A stretch of DNA of 64,000 nucleotides. Source: Massilia mucilaginosa (lineage in GTDB: Bacteria; Pseudomonadota; Gammaproteobacteria; Burkholderiales; Burkholderiaceae_D). Below, one piece after another: positions 8,994-17,667 of this stretch (position 1 is its first letter; every line of letters begins with the position of its first letter). The translations under genes were made by a program, and so were the position numbers. The notes beneath the pieces are model-generated. The model saw only the letters and a list, made by a program, of their open reading frames with translations, searched no databases and was not told the DNA's origin. The stretch covers positions 1 to 64,000 of the forward strand of contig NZ_WHJH01000034.1 of assembly GCF_011682145.1 (NCBI RefSeq). Reading direction: 5' to 3'.

Positions 8994-9373
8994 TGGTGTG
9001 CCCAAAAGTTCGCTTTGATTAGTCGGTATTGTGCGTCAGCCTGGGTGAAGGAACAGTGGCCATAACAGCTTGTTCCGTCAAAAAGTGTCGCATGAGCTCT
9101 TGCATCGCGCCAACTGGCAATGGATGAAAAGTGCTCATGAAGAAGCGAATATAGTTCAAAAAAGACCACATGCGCCCAAGCTTCTTTGTTTTCCTTCGCT
9201 CCGCCAGCCTGCACCTTCGCAACAGCTTGTATCTGGAGAGCTTGTAGAAACGCTGCTCCAGGTACCGCCCGATGCACCGTCCCGGCGCATCTGCTTGCCC
9301 TTTTCGTATTTTGATTGTTTTGGCAACAGTAACAACGCAACACTGCGGTCCCGTCAACCCACCCCGGACCGCC
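8994..9373. other. 380-bp gap without a recognisable gene
   Basis: Between the Tai4-like gene and the second acylase the sequence is less GC-rich than its surroundings. Both strands have open frames, but none gives a recognisable protein, a convincing start site or a conserved motif. It may be a decayed remnant accompanying the orphan immunity gene. The acylase promoter must lie in its right-hand part. Confidence 0.4.
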
Positions 9374-11803
9374 ATGACCCTGCACTCCCCTTCATCCTCC
9401 CCGCTGCTGCGCGCCAGCACCGCCGCCATCCTGCTGGCGCTCGCCGCCTGCGGCGACAAGGACGGCACGCCGGCCGAAGCGGCGCCCAAATACGCCGCCG
9501 AAATCCGCCGCACCGCCTACGGCATCCCGCACATCAAGGCCGATGACGACGGCGGCCTCGGCTACGGCATCGGCTATGCCTACGCGCAAGACAATGTGTG
9601 CCTGCTGGCCGAGCGCATCGTCACCGCCAACGGCGAACGCGCCAAGTATTTCGGCGCGCAGGCGCGCGGCGCGACCGAGGACACGGCGCCCAACCTGGCT
9701 TCCGACTTCTTCTATCGCCTCATCAACGAAGCGGACGCGGTGGCCACTGCCTGGCAGCAGCAGCCGGCGCCGATGCGCGCGCTGGTCGAAGGCTATGTGG
9801 CCGGCTACAACCAGTACCTGGACGAGCGCGGCAAGGACGGCTTGCCCGACGCCTGCAAGAACGCCCCCTGGGTGCGCAGCATGACCAGCGCCGACATGAT
9901 GAAAATCGTGCGCCGCTACGCCGCCGAGGGCGCGGGCAGCCGTTTCATCGAAGCCCTGGTGGCCGCAGCGCCGCCGGCCATGGGCGCGCCGGCACCGGCG
10001 GCGCGCGCGGCCGGCGCACGCCGTGGCGGTCCCGGCTTGATCGATCCGCAATACTGGCAACAGCGGCACGCCCGCACCGGCAGCAACGGCGTGGCCCTGG
10101 GCAAAGATGCTACCGAGAATGGCCAGGGCCTGCTGCTGGCCAATCCCCATAACTGGTGGAACGGCGATTTGCGCTTTTACCAGCTGCACCTGACCATTCC
10201 CGGCAAGCTCGACGTGATGGGCGCCTCGCTGGGCGGCATGCCGATGGTCAGCATCGGCTTCAACAAGGACGTGGCGTGGACCCACACCAACAACACCTCC
10301 AGCCACTTCACCGTGCACCAGTTGCAGCTCGACCCGCGCGATCCGACCAGCTACATGGTCGACGGCAAGTCCCAGCCCATGACGCGCAAGCGCATCGAGG
10401 TCGAGGTGCGCCAGCCGGACGGCAGCCTGGCCACGCGCAGCCACGATTTTTACCAGACCGAGGTGGGCGTGGTGATGCGCCTGCCGGACCAGCTGGAGTG
10501 GAACCGCAAGGTCGCCTACACCCTGCTTGACGCCAACATGGGCAATCACCGCATGCTGGAACAATGGCGCGCCATGAACAGCGCGCGCAGCGTGAACGAG
10601 CTGCGCGACGGCATCGACCGCATCGTCGGCCTGCCGTGGGTCGGCACCATCGCCGCCGACAAGGAGGGCAAGACCATGTATCTGGACGTGACGGTGGTGC
10701 CGAATGTGCCGCTGGCCAAGGAAAAAGCGTGCGTGCCGGAAGCCTTCCGCGAGGCCGCGGCCGGCGGCGTGCTGGTGCTGGACGCGTCGACCAGCGCCTG
10801 CCGCCCCGGCAACGACCCGGGCGCGCCGCAAAGCGGCATCTTCGCCGGCGCCAGCCTGCCGCGCCTGGAACGCGACGATTTCGTGCAGAACTCGAACGAC
10901 AGCGCCTGGCTGACCAATCCGGCCGCGCCGCTGACCGGCTTTCCGTCGATTGTCAGTGTCGACGCGCAGGAGCAAAGCGGGCGCACCCGCATCGGCATCG
11001 CCCAATTACAGGCGCGCCTGGCCGGCACCGATGGCCAGCCTGGCCGGCGCATGTCGATGCCCCAGCTGCAAGGGCTCTTGTTCAGCAACCGCGTCTACTA
11101 CGCCGGCCAGATCATGGACGACGTGCTGCGCGCCTGCGACGGCGAACGCCAGGCGCGCGCCGCCAACGGCGCCATGGTCGACCTGGCGCCGGCCTGCGCC
11201 AGACTGCGCGCCTGGGACCGCACGGCCAACCTGGAGACCAATATCGGCTTCGGCTATTTCGCCAGCGTGTGGGACCAGCTGTACGGCTCGCCCCTGTTCT
11301 GGGCCGTGCCCTTCAACGCGGCCGATCCGGTGGGCACGCCGCGCGGCCTGCGCGTGGACGATGCGGACGGCGTGCATGCCCTGCGCACGGCCCTGGCCAA
11401 CGCCGTGCTCGAGATGGAAGCGAACGGCTGGGGCCTGAACAGCACCTGGGGCGACATCCAGCACACCGAGCGCAACGGCAAGCGGATTCCCATCCATGGC
11501 GGACGCTACCAGTACGGCATCTATAACGTCATCGCCAGCGAGCCGGCCAAAGGGGGCGGGCGCGAGGTAACCGAAGGCGGCAGCTACGTGCAGACCGTGA
11601 TGTTCGACCGCAACGGCCCGCAGGCGCAAGCCATGCTCGCCTACTCGCAGTCGGTCGACCCGGCCTCGCCCCACTACGCGGACCAGAGCGAGCTGTATTC
11701 GCGCAAAGCCTGGCACACCCTGCCCTTTACCGACGCGCAGATCGCGGCCGATCCCAAGGTCAGCCGAATTGCCATCAGTCACAAGGTGAAAGGCACGCAG
11801 TAA
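9374..11803 (+). CDS. Penicillin acylase family (Ntn hydrolase) lipoprotein, copy 2
   Basis: 809-residue paralogue of the acylase at 4747. Start 9374 is selected because it immediately precedes a lipoprotein signal (LLRASTAAILLALAAC); the longer reading from 9272 adds an unrelated segment. The order is lipobox, alpha chain opening with RRTAYGIPHIKA, an Ala/Pro-rich linker insertion near residues 200-220, then the autocleavage nucleophile Ser237 in RTGSNGVALG. Downstream motifs such as GSYVQTVMF are shared with copy 1. Function as in copy 1: hydrolysis of an acyl-amide bond of unknown substrate in the periplasm or at the outer membrane. Confidence 0.88.
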   Translation: MTLHSPSSSPLLRASTAAILLALAACGDKDGTPAEAAPKYAAEIRRTAYGIPHIKADDDGGLGYGIGYAYAQDNVCLLAERIVTANGERAKYFGAQARGATEDTAPNLASDFFYRLINEADAVATAWQQQPAPMRALVEGYVAGYNQYLDERGKDGLPDACKNAPWVRSMTSADMMKIVRRYAAEGAGSRFIEALVAAAPPAMGAPAPAARAAGARRGGPGLIDPQYWQQRHARTGSNGVALGKDATENGQGLLLANPHNWWNGDLRFYQLHLTIPGKLDVMGASLGGMPMVSIGFNKDVAWTHTNNTSSHFTVHQLQLDPRDPTSYMVDGKSQPMTRKRIEVEVRQPDGSLATRSHDFYQTEVGVVMRLPDQLEWNRKVAYTLLDANMGNHRMLEQWRAMNSARSVNELRDGIDRIVGLPWVGTIAADKEGKTMYLDVTVVPNVPLAKEKACVPEAFREAAAGGVLVLDASTSACRPGNDPGAPQSGIFAGASLPRLERDDFVQNSNDSAWLTNPAAPLTGFPSIVSVDAQEQSGRTRIGIAQLQARLAGTDGQPGRRMSMPQLQGLLFSNRVYYAGQIMDDVLRACDGERQARAANGAMVDLAPACARLRAWDRTANLETNIGFGYFASVWDQLYGSPLFWAVPFNAADPVGTPRGLRVDDADGVHALRTALANAVLEMEANGWGLNSTWGDIQHTERNGKRIPIHGGRYQYGIYNVIASEPAKGGGREVTEGGSYVQTVMFDRNGPQAQAMLAYSQSVDPASPHYADQSELYSRKAWHTLPFTDAQIAADPKVSRIAISHKVKGTQ

Positions 11804-11907
11804 CGGGCGCGCAACACACACGCCACTTATAAAAAACAAAACGTTTTTAAAAAGGCATTTTATGATAGGACTGTGTTAAGTTATGGTTACTATCCTTGAC
11901 TGGAACG

Positions 11908-12168
11908 ATGATGAAAAATCTGATTCTGGCGTGTGTGTGCTTTCCCCTGCTGCTGGCCGCCTGCAACGGGCCGCTCGATGTCACCTTGGCCGACAGCGGC
12001 GATCCGGTCAAGGGCGCAGCGCTGAAAAAGGCGCTGACCCCGGAAGAGAGCGAACTGCTGGTGTCCTACGTGGCGCAGCACACAATGGCCCAGGACATCG
12101 ACTACAAGATGACAGTCAAGCAAGCCATCGCGGCGCGGCGCAAGGAACTTGCCAGCAACCAGAAGTAA
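11908..12168 (+). CDS. Small hypothetical lipoprotein
   Basis: About 86 residues, starting at MMKNLIL (11908 or 11911). A hydrophobic N-terminus ends in LLLAAC, a convincing lipobox, so the mature protein is probably a ~65-residue lipid-anchored peptide. The rest is charged and helical (PEESELLVSYVAQHTM..., ending in RRKELASNQK) with no recognisable domain. A TATGAT -10-like hexamer lies about 45 bp upstream at 11861, and a bidirectional terminator follows. Function unknown. Confidence 0.6.
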   Translation: MMKNLILACVCFPLLLAACNGPLDVTLADSGDPVKGAALKKALTPEESELLVSYVAQHTMAQDIDYKMTVKQAIAARRKELASNQK

Positions 12169-12235
12169 ATATCGCTGGCGCTGCCGCTGTTCCGCCAAGC
12201 CAGTAATGCCCGGCATGGTCGACATGAAAAAAATC

Positions 12236-12276
12236 AAAAAAACGGACGGGACCCGAAGGCGCCGTCCGTTTTTTGT
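12236..12276. terminator. Bidirectional intrinsic terminator (small lipoprotein / purM)
   Basis: AACGGACGG at 12241-12249 pairs perfectly with CCGTCCGTT at 12262-12270. An A tract precedes the left arm and a T tract (TTTTTTG) follows the right arm, so the hairpin works for both convergent genes. Confidence 0.85.
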
Positions 12277-12291
12277 TTGACCGCAAAGCGT

Positions 12292-13335
12292 TTAGCTGAC
12301 GATCGTCTGGTGCTCGTCGCCCGCGCGCGCGCGGATCGTGCCGATGCGCGAGACCGTCTCGCCGGCCGCCTGCAACTGCGCAAACGCCGCATCCGCGTTT
12401 TCTTTCGACACGATGACGATCATGCCGATGCCGCAGTTGAACACGCGGTGCATTTCGGCATCGGCCACGCCGCCGTGCTGTTGCAGCCACTGGAACAGCG
12501 GCGGCATGGTCCATGCCGTCGAATCGAGCACCGCCGTCAGCCCCGGCTGCAGCACGCGCGGCACGTTTTCGACCAGCCCGCCGCCGGTGATGTGCACCAT
12601 GCCTTTGACTTCCATCGATTCCATCAGCGCCAGCAATGGCTTGACGTAAATACGGGTCGGCTCCATCAGTACGTCGGCCAGCGGACGGCCGTGGAAGTCG
12701 GCGTTCAGGTCCGGCTTGGCCACTTCGATGATCTTGCGCACCAGCGAGTACCCGTTCGAGTGCACGCCCGACGAGGCCAGGCCCAGCACCACGTCGCCCG
12801 GGCAGATCTTGGTACCGTCGATGATCTTCGATTTTTCCACCGCGCCGACCGCGAAACCGGCCAGGTCGTACTCGCCGGCCGGGTACATGCTCGGCATTTC
12901 AGCGGTTTCGCCGCCGATCAGGGCGCAACCGGCCTGCTCGCAGCCCTGGGCGATGCCCTTGACCACGGCGGTCGCGGTCGGCACGTCCAGCTTGCCGCAT
13001 GCGAAATAATCGAGGAAGAACAGCGGCTCGGCGCCCTGCACCAGGATATCGTTCACGCTCATGGCGACCAGGTCGATGCCGACCGTGTCATGGCGGTTCA
13101 GTTCGAACGCGAGCCTGAGCTTGGTGCCCACGCCGTCGGTGCCGGACACCAGGACCGGCTCCTTGAACTTCTTGCTGATCTCGAACAGCGCGCCGAAACC
13201 GCCGATGCCGCCCATGACGCCTTCGCGCATGGTTTTCTTGGCAAACGGCTTGATCGCTTCGACCAGGGCGTCGCCCGCATCGATATCGACACCGGCGTCG
13301 CGGTAGGAGAGGGAAACATTAGAAAGTTGGCTCAT
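12292..13335 (-). CDS. purM: Phosphoribosylformylglycinamidine cyclo-ligase (AIR synthetase)
   Basis: 347 residues, from [17 protein letters not shown], the canonical N-terminus; the frame extends 22 codons further upstream but those are not conserved-looking. PurM closes the imidazole ring of FGAM with ATP to give AIR, the fifth step of purine synthesis, in the cytoplasm. Family signatures include [26 protein letters not shown] and the glycine-rich [10 protein letters not shown]. It is divergent from hda, the usual arrangement in Burkholderiales. Confidence 0.96.
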   Translation of the reverse strand: MSQLSNVSLSYRDAGVDIDAGDALVEAIKPFAKKTMREGVMGGIGGFGALFEISKKFKEPVLVSGTDGVGTKLRLAFELNRHDTVGIDLVAMSVNDILVQGAEPLFFLDYFACGKLDVPTATAVVKGIAQGCEQAGCALIGGETAEMPSMYPAGEYDLAGFAVGAVEKSKIIDGTKICPGDVVLGLASSGVHSNGYSLVRKIIEVAKPDLNADFHGRPLADVLMEPTRIYVKPLLALMESMEVKGMVHITGGGLVENVPRVLQPGLTAVLDSTAWTMPPLFQWLQQHGGVADAEMHRVFNCGIGMIVIVSKENADAAFAQLQAAGETVSRIGTIRARAGDEHQTIVS

Positions 13336-13556
13336 GGTGTATTTGGCAGCGGAGGCGGTAAAATAGAAGGCGGCGAACCGATTCAAGCCGAGGACGGCCA
13401 AAACTGGTCAATCCGCTATTTTATCAAAATGCCCCGTCCATAGCCGATTTAACCCACATTACAACAATAAGATGCTCATTCTCTCCGCCAAAGCACCGCA
13501 GCACCGGGCCGGCCAGCCGCCCCCATCGCCACCCCCACGATCCGCGTGGCAGCTTC

Positions 13557-13562
13557 TATAAT
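13557..13562 (+). promoter_or_regulatory. Candidate -10 box of the hda operon
   Basis: A perfect TATAAT hexamer lies 37 bp before the hda start codon in the purM-hda divergent region. No good -35 is visible 16-18 bp upstream (CCCCAC-like), so the promoter may be weak or activator-assisted. Confidence 0.4.
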
Positions 13563-13598
13563 GATGCCTGATGTATACGACGGCGCAAGAATGAACTC

Positions 13599-14282
13599 AT
13601 GAAACAGCTGGTACTCGATTTGGGCGCAGAGCAGGCGCACAGCCTCGATACCTTCGAGGTAGGGCAAAATGCCGAACTGGCGCATCTGATGCACCAGTTC
13701 GCGGAGCGTCGTTCGCGCGAACATTTCGCCTACCTGTGGGGCGAGACCGGCGCCGGCAAGACCCACCTGCTGCAGGCCCTGGCCGCCACCCCCGGCTCGC
13801 GCTACATCGCCTGCAACGCGCCGGAATCCGAATTCACCTACACCCCGGACACCACCCTGTACCTGCTCGACGACTGCGAACAGCTCTCGCCGCAGGCCCA
13901 GATCGACGCCTTTGCGCTGTTCAACCAGATCCGCGAACACGGCGCCTACATGGTCAGCACCGGGCCGGTGCCGCCGGTGGTGCTGCCGGTCCGCGAAGAC
14001 CTGCGCACGCGCATGGGCTGGGGGCTGATCTACCAGATCCACGGCCTGGCCGACGAACAGAAGATCGCCGCGCTCACGCACGCCGCCGAAGCGCGCGGTT
14101 TGACCTTGTCGGCCAGCGTGTTACCCTATCTGCTGTCCCATTTCAAGCGCGACATGCGCTCCCTGTCGACGATGCTAGACGCACTCGATCAGTATTCCCT
14201 CGAAACCCAGCGACCGGTGACCCTGCCGTTGCTGCGCGATTTACTCTTACAAGCGAACCCGCAAGCGGACACCAAAGAATGA
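13599..14282 (+). CDS. hda: DnaA regulatory inactivator Hda
   Basis: 227-residue AAA+ protein related to the DnaA ATPase domain. Hda with the DNA-loaded sliding clamp stimulates DnaA-ATP hydrolysis and so prevents re-initiation. The N-terminal QLVLDLG is the clamp-binding type motif, followed by Walker A (GETGAGKTHLL), Walker B-like YLLDDCEQL and sensor regions; there is no DNA-binding domain IV, distinguishing it from DnaA. Its stop overlaps the next start in an ATGA, indicating translational coupling with the HAD phosphatase. Confidence 0.93.
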   Translation: MKQLVLDLGAEQAHSLDTFEVGQNAELAHLMHQFAERRSREHFAYLWGETGAGKTHLLQALAATPGSRYIACNAPESEFTYTPDTTLYLLDDCEQLSPQAQIDAFALFNQIREHGAYMVSTGPVPPVVLPVREDLRTRMGWGLIYQIHGLADEQKIAALTHAAEARGLTLSASVLPYLLSHFKRDMRSLSTMLDALDQYSLETQRPVTLPLLRDLLLQANPQADTKE

Positions 14283-14953
14283 AGAACCTGGCGCTGTTTG
14301 ACCTGGACCACACCCTGCTGCCGATCGATTCGGACCACGAATGGGGCGAATTTTTAGTCCGCACCGGCGCCGTCGAGCCGCTCGAATTCAAGCGCCGCAA
14401 CGACGAATTTTTCGAACAGTACAAGGCCGGCACGATCGACCCGGTCGAGTACCTCGAATTCGCCCTCGGCACCCTGGCGCGCTTTCCGCGCAAGGAACTC
14501 GACGCCATGCACGCGCGCTTCATGGCCGAGGTGATCGAACCGGCCATCCTGCCGAGCGCGCGCGCACTGCTGCGGCGGCACCAGGACGCCGGCGACCTGG
14601 TGGCCATCATCACCGCCACCAACCGCTTCGTGACCGCGCCGATCGCCAGGGCGCTGGGGGTGGAGCACCTGATCGCCGCCATCCCCGAAGAGGACGAACA
14701 CGGCAACCTGACCGGCAAACTGCTTGGCGTGCCGACCCAGGGTGCGGGCAAGGTCACCCACACCCACGCCTGGCTGGCGCAGATAGGCACCCCGCTCGAT
14801 GCTTTTGGGCGCAGCCACTTCTACAGCGATTCGCACAACGATCTCCCCCTTCTGTCCGTCGTCACCCACCCCGTCGCGACCAACCCGAACGCCGTGCTGG
14901 CGACCCACGCCACACGCCTTGGCTGGCCTTTACTCCATCTATTCAATGATTAA
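14279..14953 (+). CDS. HAD-superfamily hydrolase (IB / SerB-like)
   Basis: 224 residues starting inside the hda stop (ATGA). It has the nucleophile motif DLDHTLLPIDSD (DxDxT), motif II Thr in IITATNRF, and the acidic motif near YSDSHNDLPLL. This matches the HAD-IB family (phosphoserine phosphatase-like, CicA type) that sits between hda and pcnB in many Burkholderiales. A small phosphorylated metabolite is the expected substrate; its identity is not evident. The 3' end overlaps pcnB by 8 bp. Confidence 0.88.
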   Translation: MKNLALFDLDHTLLPIDSDHEWGEFLVRTGAVEPLEFKRRNDEFFEQYKAGTIDPVEYLEFALGTLARFPRKELDAMHARFMAEVIEPAILPSARALLRRHQDAGDLVAIITATNRFVTAPIARALGVEHLIAAIPEEDEHGNLTGKLLGVPTQGAGKVTHTHAWLAQIGTPLDAFGRSHFYSDSHNDLPLLSVVTHPVATNPNAVLATHATRLGWPLLHLFND

Positions 14954-16355
14954 AAAATTCATCCGCAAAATCCTCGGCGTCAAAGAGAAGCAGCCAGTGC
15001 GCGACCTGACCGAACCCGTGATCCTGGGACCGGCGGAGCACGGGATCGACCCCAAGCTGCTGTCGTCGAACGCGATCCGCGTGACTCAAACATTGCAGGA
15101 GGCGGGCTTCAAGGCGTTCGTGGTGGGCGGCGCTGTGCGCGACCTGCTGCTGTCGGTCAAACCGAAGGACTTCGACATCGCCACCGATGCCACGCCCGAA
15201 CAGGTCAAGCGCCTGTTCCGGCGCGCCTTCATCATCGGCAAGCGCTTCCAGATCGTGCACGTGATGTTCGGCTCCGACCTGCTGGAGGTGACCACCTTCC
15301 GCGGCGCCGGCGAAGCGAGCGCGCCCAAGGACGAACACGGACGGGTCCTGCGCGACAATAACTTCGGCCCCCAGCACGAAGACGCGATGCGGCGCGACTT
15401 CACCATCAACGCCATGTACTACGATCCGGCCACGCAAGTGGTGCTCGACTACCACGGCGGCATTGCCGACATTCGCGACAAGACCCTGCGCATCATCGGC
15501 CAGCCCGAAGCGCGCTACCGCGAAGACCCGGTGCGCCTGCTGCGCGTGGTGCGCTTCGCCGCGCGCCTGGGTTTCACCATCGAGCCGCACACGCGCGAAC
15601 CGATTCCGATCATGGCGCCATTGATCAACAACGTGCCGGCCGCGCGCGTGTTCGACGAAATGCTCAAGCTCCTCATGAGCGGCCACGCGCTGGCCTGCCT
15701 GCAGCAGCTGCGCAAGGAAGGCCTGCATCACGGCCTGCTGCCGCTGCTCGACGTGGTGCTGGAGCAGCCGATCGGCATGAAGTTCGTGACCCTGGCGCTG
15801 GAGTCGACCGACAACCGCATCAAGGCCGGCAAGGGCGTCTCGCCGGGCTTCCTGTTTGCCTCGCTGCTGTGGCACCAGGTCGTCGAAAAATGGACCGCCT
15901 ACCGCGCGGCGGGCGAGTCGCCGATTCCGGCGCTGCACCTGGCGGCCGACGACGTGCTCGATTCGCAGACCGAAAAACTGGCCCTGCAGCGCAAGATCGG
16001 CTCGGACATGCGCGACATCTGGTCGATGCAGCCGCGCTTCGAGCGGCGCAACGGCAAGGCCCCGTACAAGCTGCTGGAACACCCGCGCTTCCGCGCCGGC
16101 TACGACTTCCTGCTGCTGCGCTGCGAGTCGGGCGAGATCGAGATGGAGATCGGCGAATGGTGGACCGCTTTCTATGAAGGCGACGCGGTCGAACGCGAAG
16201 ACCTGCTCACCAGCGCCGTCGCCGCGCCGGGAGGCGCCAAGCGCAAGCGCGCACCACGGCGCGCACCGCGCAACCGCGCCAATGGCGAGGGCGGCGACAA
16301 CGCCACCAGCACCGGCAGCACCAGCACCACCGGCAGCACCAGCGGCGACGAATGA
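14946..16355 (+). CDS. pcnB: Poly(A) polymerase I
   Basis: 469 residues from MIKKFIRKILG; earlier starts in this frame lie within the HAD gene. It adds 3' poly(A) tails to RNA, promoting decay and plasmid antisense RNA turnover. The nucleotidyltransferase head is clear: GGAVRDLLL, then KDFDIATDATP with the metal-binding Asp pair, FRRAFIIGKRFQIVHV, and RRDFTINAMYYD. The basic C-terminal tail (KRKRAPRRAPRNR) is typical of pcnB and is followed here by a low-complexity Ser/Thr/Gly tail. It overlaps the HAD gene by 8 bp and folK by 4 bp (ATGA), so the operon is translationally coupled. Confidence 0.94.
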   Translation: MIKKFIRKILGVKEKQPVRDLTEPVILGPAEHGIDPKLLSSNAIRVTQTLQEAGFKAFVVGGAVRDLLLSVKPKDFDIATDATPEQVKRLFRRAFIIGKRFQIVHVMFGSDLLEVTTFRGAGEASAPKDEHGRVLRDNNFGPQHEDAMRRDFTINAMYYDPATQVVLDYHGGIADIRDKTLRIIGQPEARYREDPVRLLRVVRFAARLGFTIEPHTREPIPIMAPLINNVPAARVFDEMLKLLMSGHALACLQQLRKEGLHHGLLPLLDVVLEQPIGMKFVTLALESTDNRIKAGKGVSPGFLFASLLWHQVVEKWTAYRAAGESPIPALHLAADDVLDSQTEKLALQRKIGSDMRDIWSMQPRFERRNGKAPYKLLEHPRFRAGYDFLLLRCESGEIEMEIGEWWTAFYEGDAVEREDLLTSAVAAPGGAKRKRAPRRAPRNRANGEGGDNATSTGSTSTTGSTSGDE

Positions 16356-16825
16356 TCGCCTACGTCGGCATCGGCGCCAACCTGGGCGACGCCCGTGCCA
16401 ACGTGGCCGACGCCCTGGCGCGTCTGGCTGCGCTGGACGCCTGCCGCCTGCTGGCGCAGTCGTCGGCCTGGCGCACCGCGCCCATCGATTCCTCGGGCGA
16501 CGACTACATCAACGCGGTGGCCTGCATCGACACGGACCTGCGTGCGCAAGACCTGCTGGCCGCGCTGCAGGCGATCGAACTGGCGCACGGGCGCGAACGG
16601 CCCTATCGCAACGCCCCGCGCACGCTGGACCTCGACATCCTGCTCTACAACGATGAACGGATCGACACGGCCGCCTTGCAAGTGCCGCATCCGCGCATGC
16701 TGGAGCGCGCCTTCGTGCTGGCGCCGCTGCTGGAAATCGCACCAATCATCGACGTGCCCGGGCATGGCCCGGCGCGCGACTATCTGGCAGCTGTCGCCGG
16801 CCAGGCCATCGAACGGCTGAACTGA
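16352..16825 (+). CDS. folK: 2-amino-4-hydroxy-6-hydroxymethyldihydropteridine pyrophosphokinase
   Basis: 157 residues. HPPK transfers pyrophosphate from ATP to 6-hydroxymethyl-dihydropterin in folate synthesis. The family pattern is complete: YVGIGANLGD at the start, the region around FQ-equivalent INAVACIDT, GRERPYRNAPRTLDLDILLYND with the Mg-binding DLD, and the PHPRMLERAFVLAPL signature. It begins inside the pcnB stop codon and is the fourth gene of the hda operon. Confidence 0.95.
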   Translation: MIAYVGIGANLGDARANVADALARLAALDACRLLAQSSAWRTAPIDSSGDDYINAVACIDTDLRAQDLLAALQAIELAHGRERPYRNAPRTLDLDILLYNDERIDTAALQVPHPRMLERAFVLAPLLEIAPIIDVPGHGPARDYLAAVAGQAIERLN

Positions 16826-16826
16826 C

Positions 16827-17174
16827 ATGCAGATTCCGATTTTTGTGCAGACCGCCGGCCTGCTGGTGTTGTCGAACATATTCATGACGATCGCCTGGTA
16901 CGGCCACCTGAAGAACATGTCGAGCAAGGCGTGGTGGTATGCGGCGCTGGTCAGCTGGGCCATCGCCCTGTTCGAGTACCTGCTGCAGGTGCCGGCCAAC
17001 CGCATCGGCCACACCCAATACAGCCTGGCGCAGCTCAAGATCCTGCAAGAAGCCATCACCCTCACCGTGTTCGTGCCGTTCGCGATGTTCTACATGGGCG
17101 AACCGTTCAAGCTCGATTACGTGTGGGCCGGGCTGTGCCTGGTTGGCGCGGTCTACTTCATCTTCCGCAGCTGA
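16827..17174 (+). CDS. DUF486 / DMT-family small membrane protein
   Basis: 115 residues with four predicted hydrophobic helices. The sequence (TIAWYGHLK near the first loop, LFEYLLQVPANRIGH, and FYMGEPFKLDYVWAGLCL) is characteristic of DUF486, a family placed near the drug/metabolite transporters. It starts one base after folK, so it is probably the last gene of that operon; a perfect palindrome follows. No substrate is known for the family. Confidence 0.85.
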   Translation: MQIPIFVQTAGLLVLSNIFMTIAWYGHLKNMSSKAWWYAALVSWAIALFEYLLQVPANRIGHTQYSLAQLKILQEAITLTVFVPFAMFYMGEPFKLDYVWAGLCLVGAVYFIFRS

Positions 17175-17196
17175 CCCAGCGTTCGGGGCGCACTGA

Positions 17197-17226
17197 AACG
17201 GCGATGTTCAGCTGAACATCGCCGTT
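17197..17226. terminator. 30-bp perfect palindrome, probable bidirectional terminator
   Basis: AACGGCGATGTTCAG at 17197-17211 is followed directly by its exact reverse complement up to 17226. It lies between two convergent genes (DUF486 and the 76-residue ORF). There is no T tract, so this is either a hairpin acting in both directions or a protein-binding palindrome. Confidence 0.55.
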
Positions 17227-17272
17227 GATTGACAAGCTTGAATCAATCGGTGAATTGGGCGCTAAGCCCGCA

Positions 17273-17503
17273 TCATTTCCACTGCGTCTTGCGCTGACGC
17301 TTCCAGCAGCGTTGGCGGTTGACGATATGGCTGTTCACGGTTTCGTATCCGTGCGGGAAACAACGAGAACAACCGTTGTCGTTTCTGATCTTTACCCGGG
17401 AGACACTGGTACCGGATATTTTTTGGGGAAAATCCACCAGGCCGTATTCGTTATGGCCAAACGCCTTGATCAAGCGTGCATGCTGTTTCACTGTATTCTC
17501 CAT
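17273..17503 (-). CDS. Small Cys/Trp-containing hypothetical protein
   Basis: 76 residues ending in a striking basic, aromatic segment (CSRCFPHGYETVNSHIVNRQ, then RCWKRQRKTQWK). The CxxC...H pattern suggests a small zinc- or nucleic-acid-binding protein. I have an impression that similar short proteins recur near mobile DNA but cannot name the family. The sequence is visibly less GC-rich than its neighbours, consistent with horizontal origin. A weak AGG lies upstream of the ATG. Confidence that it is expressed is modest. Confidence 0.45.
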   Translation of the reverse strand: MENTVKQHARLIKAFGHNEYGLVDFPQKISGTSVSRVKIRNDNGCSRCFPHGYETVNSHIVNRQRCWKRQRKTQWK

Positions 17504-17667
17504 TAGTTAATTACCTAATGAAGAGCGCCTTTCGAGATTGCTTTGAGCACGCTGAACATCCTTTCAAGTTTGTCGGATCGAACCTGGCGCCCGATCGTGT
17601 TCGATAGCGCCGCCTGTTCCTGCTTGCTGTTTGAGCATATCCATTTCATCCGGCACGGTCAACGCGC

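Noticed and set aside
12277-13443. 388-codon plus-strand frame across purM
   Set aside because: Antisense of purM, His/Arg-rich and motif-free; the purM reading is unambiguous.
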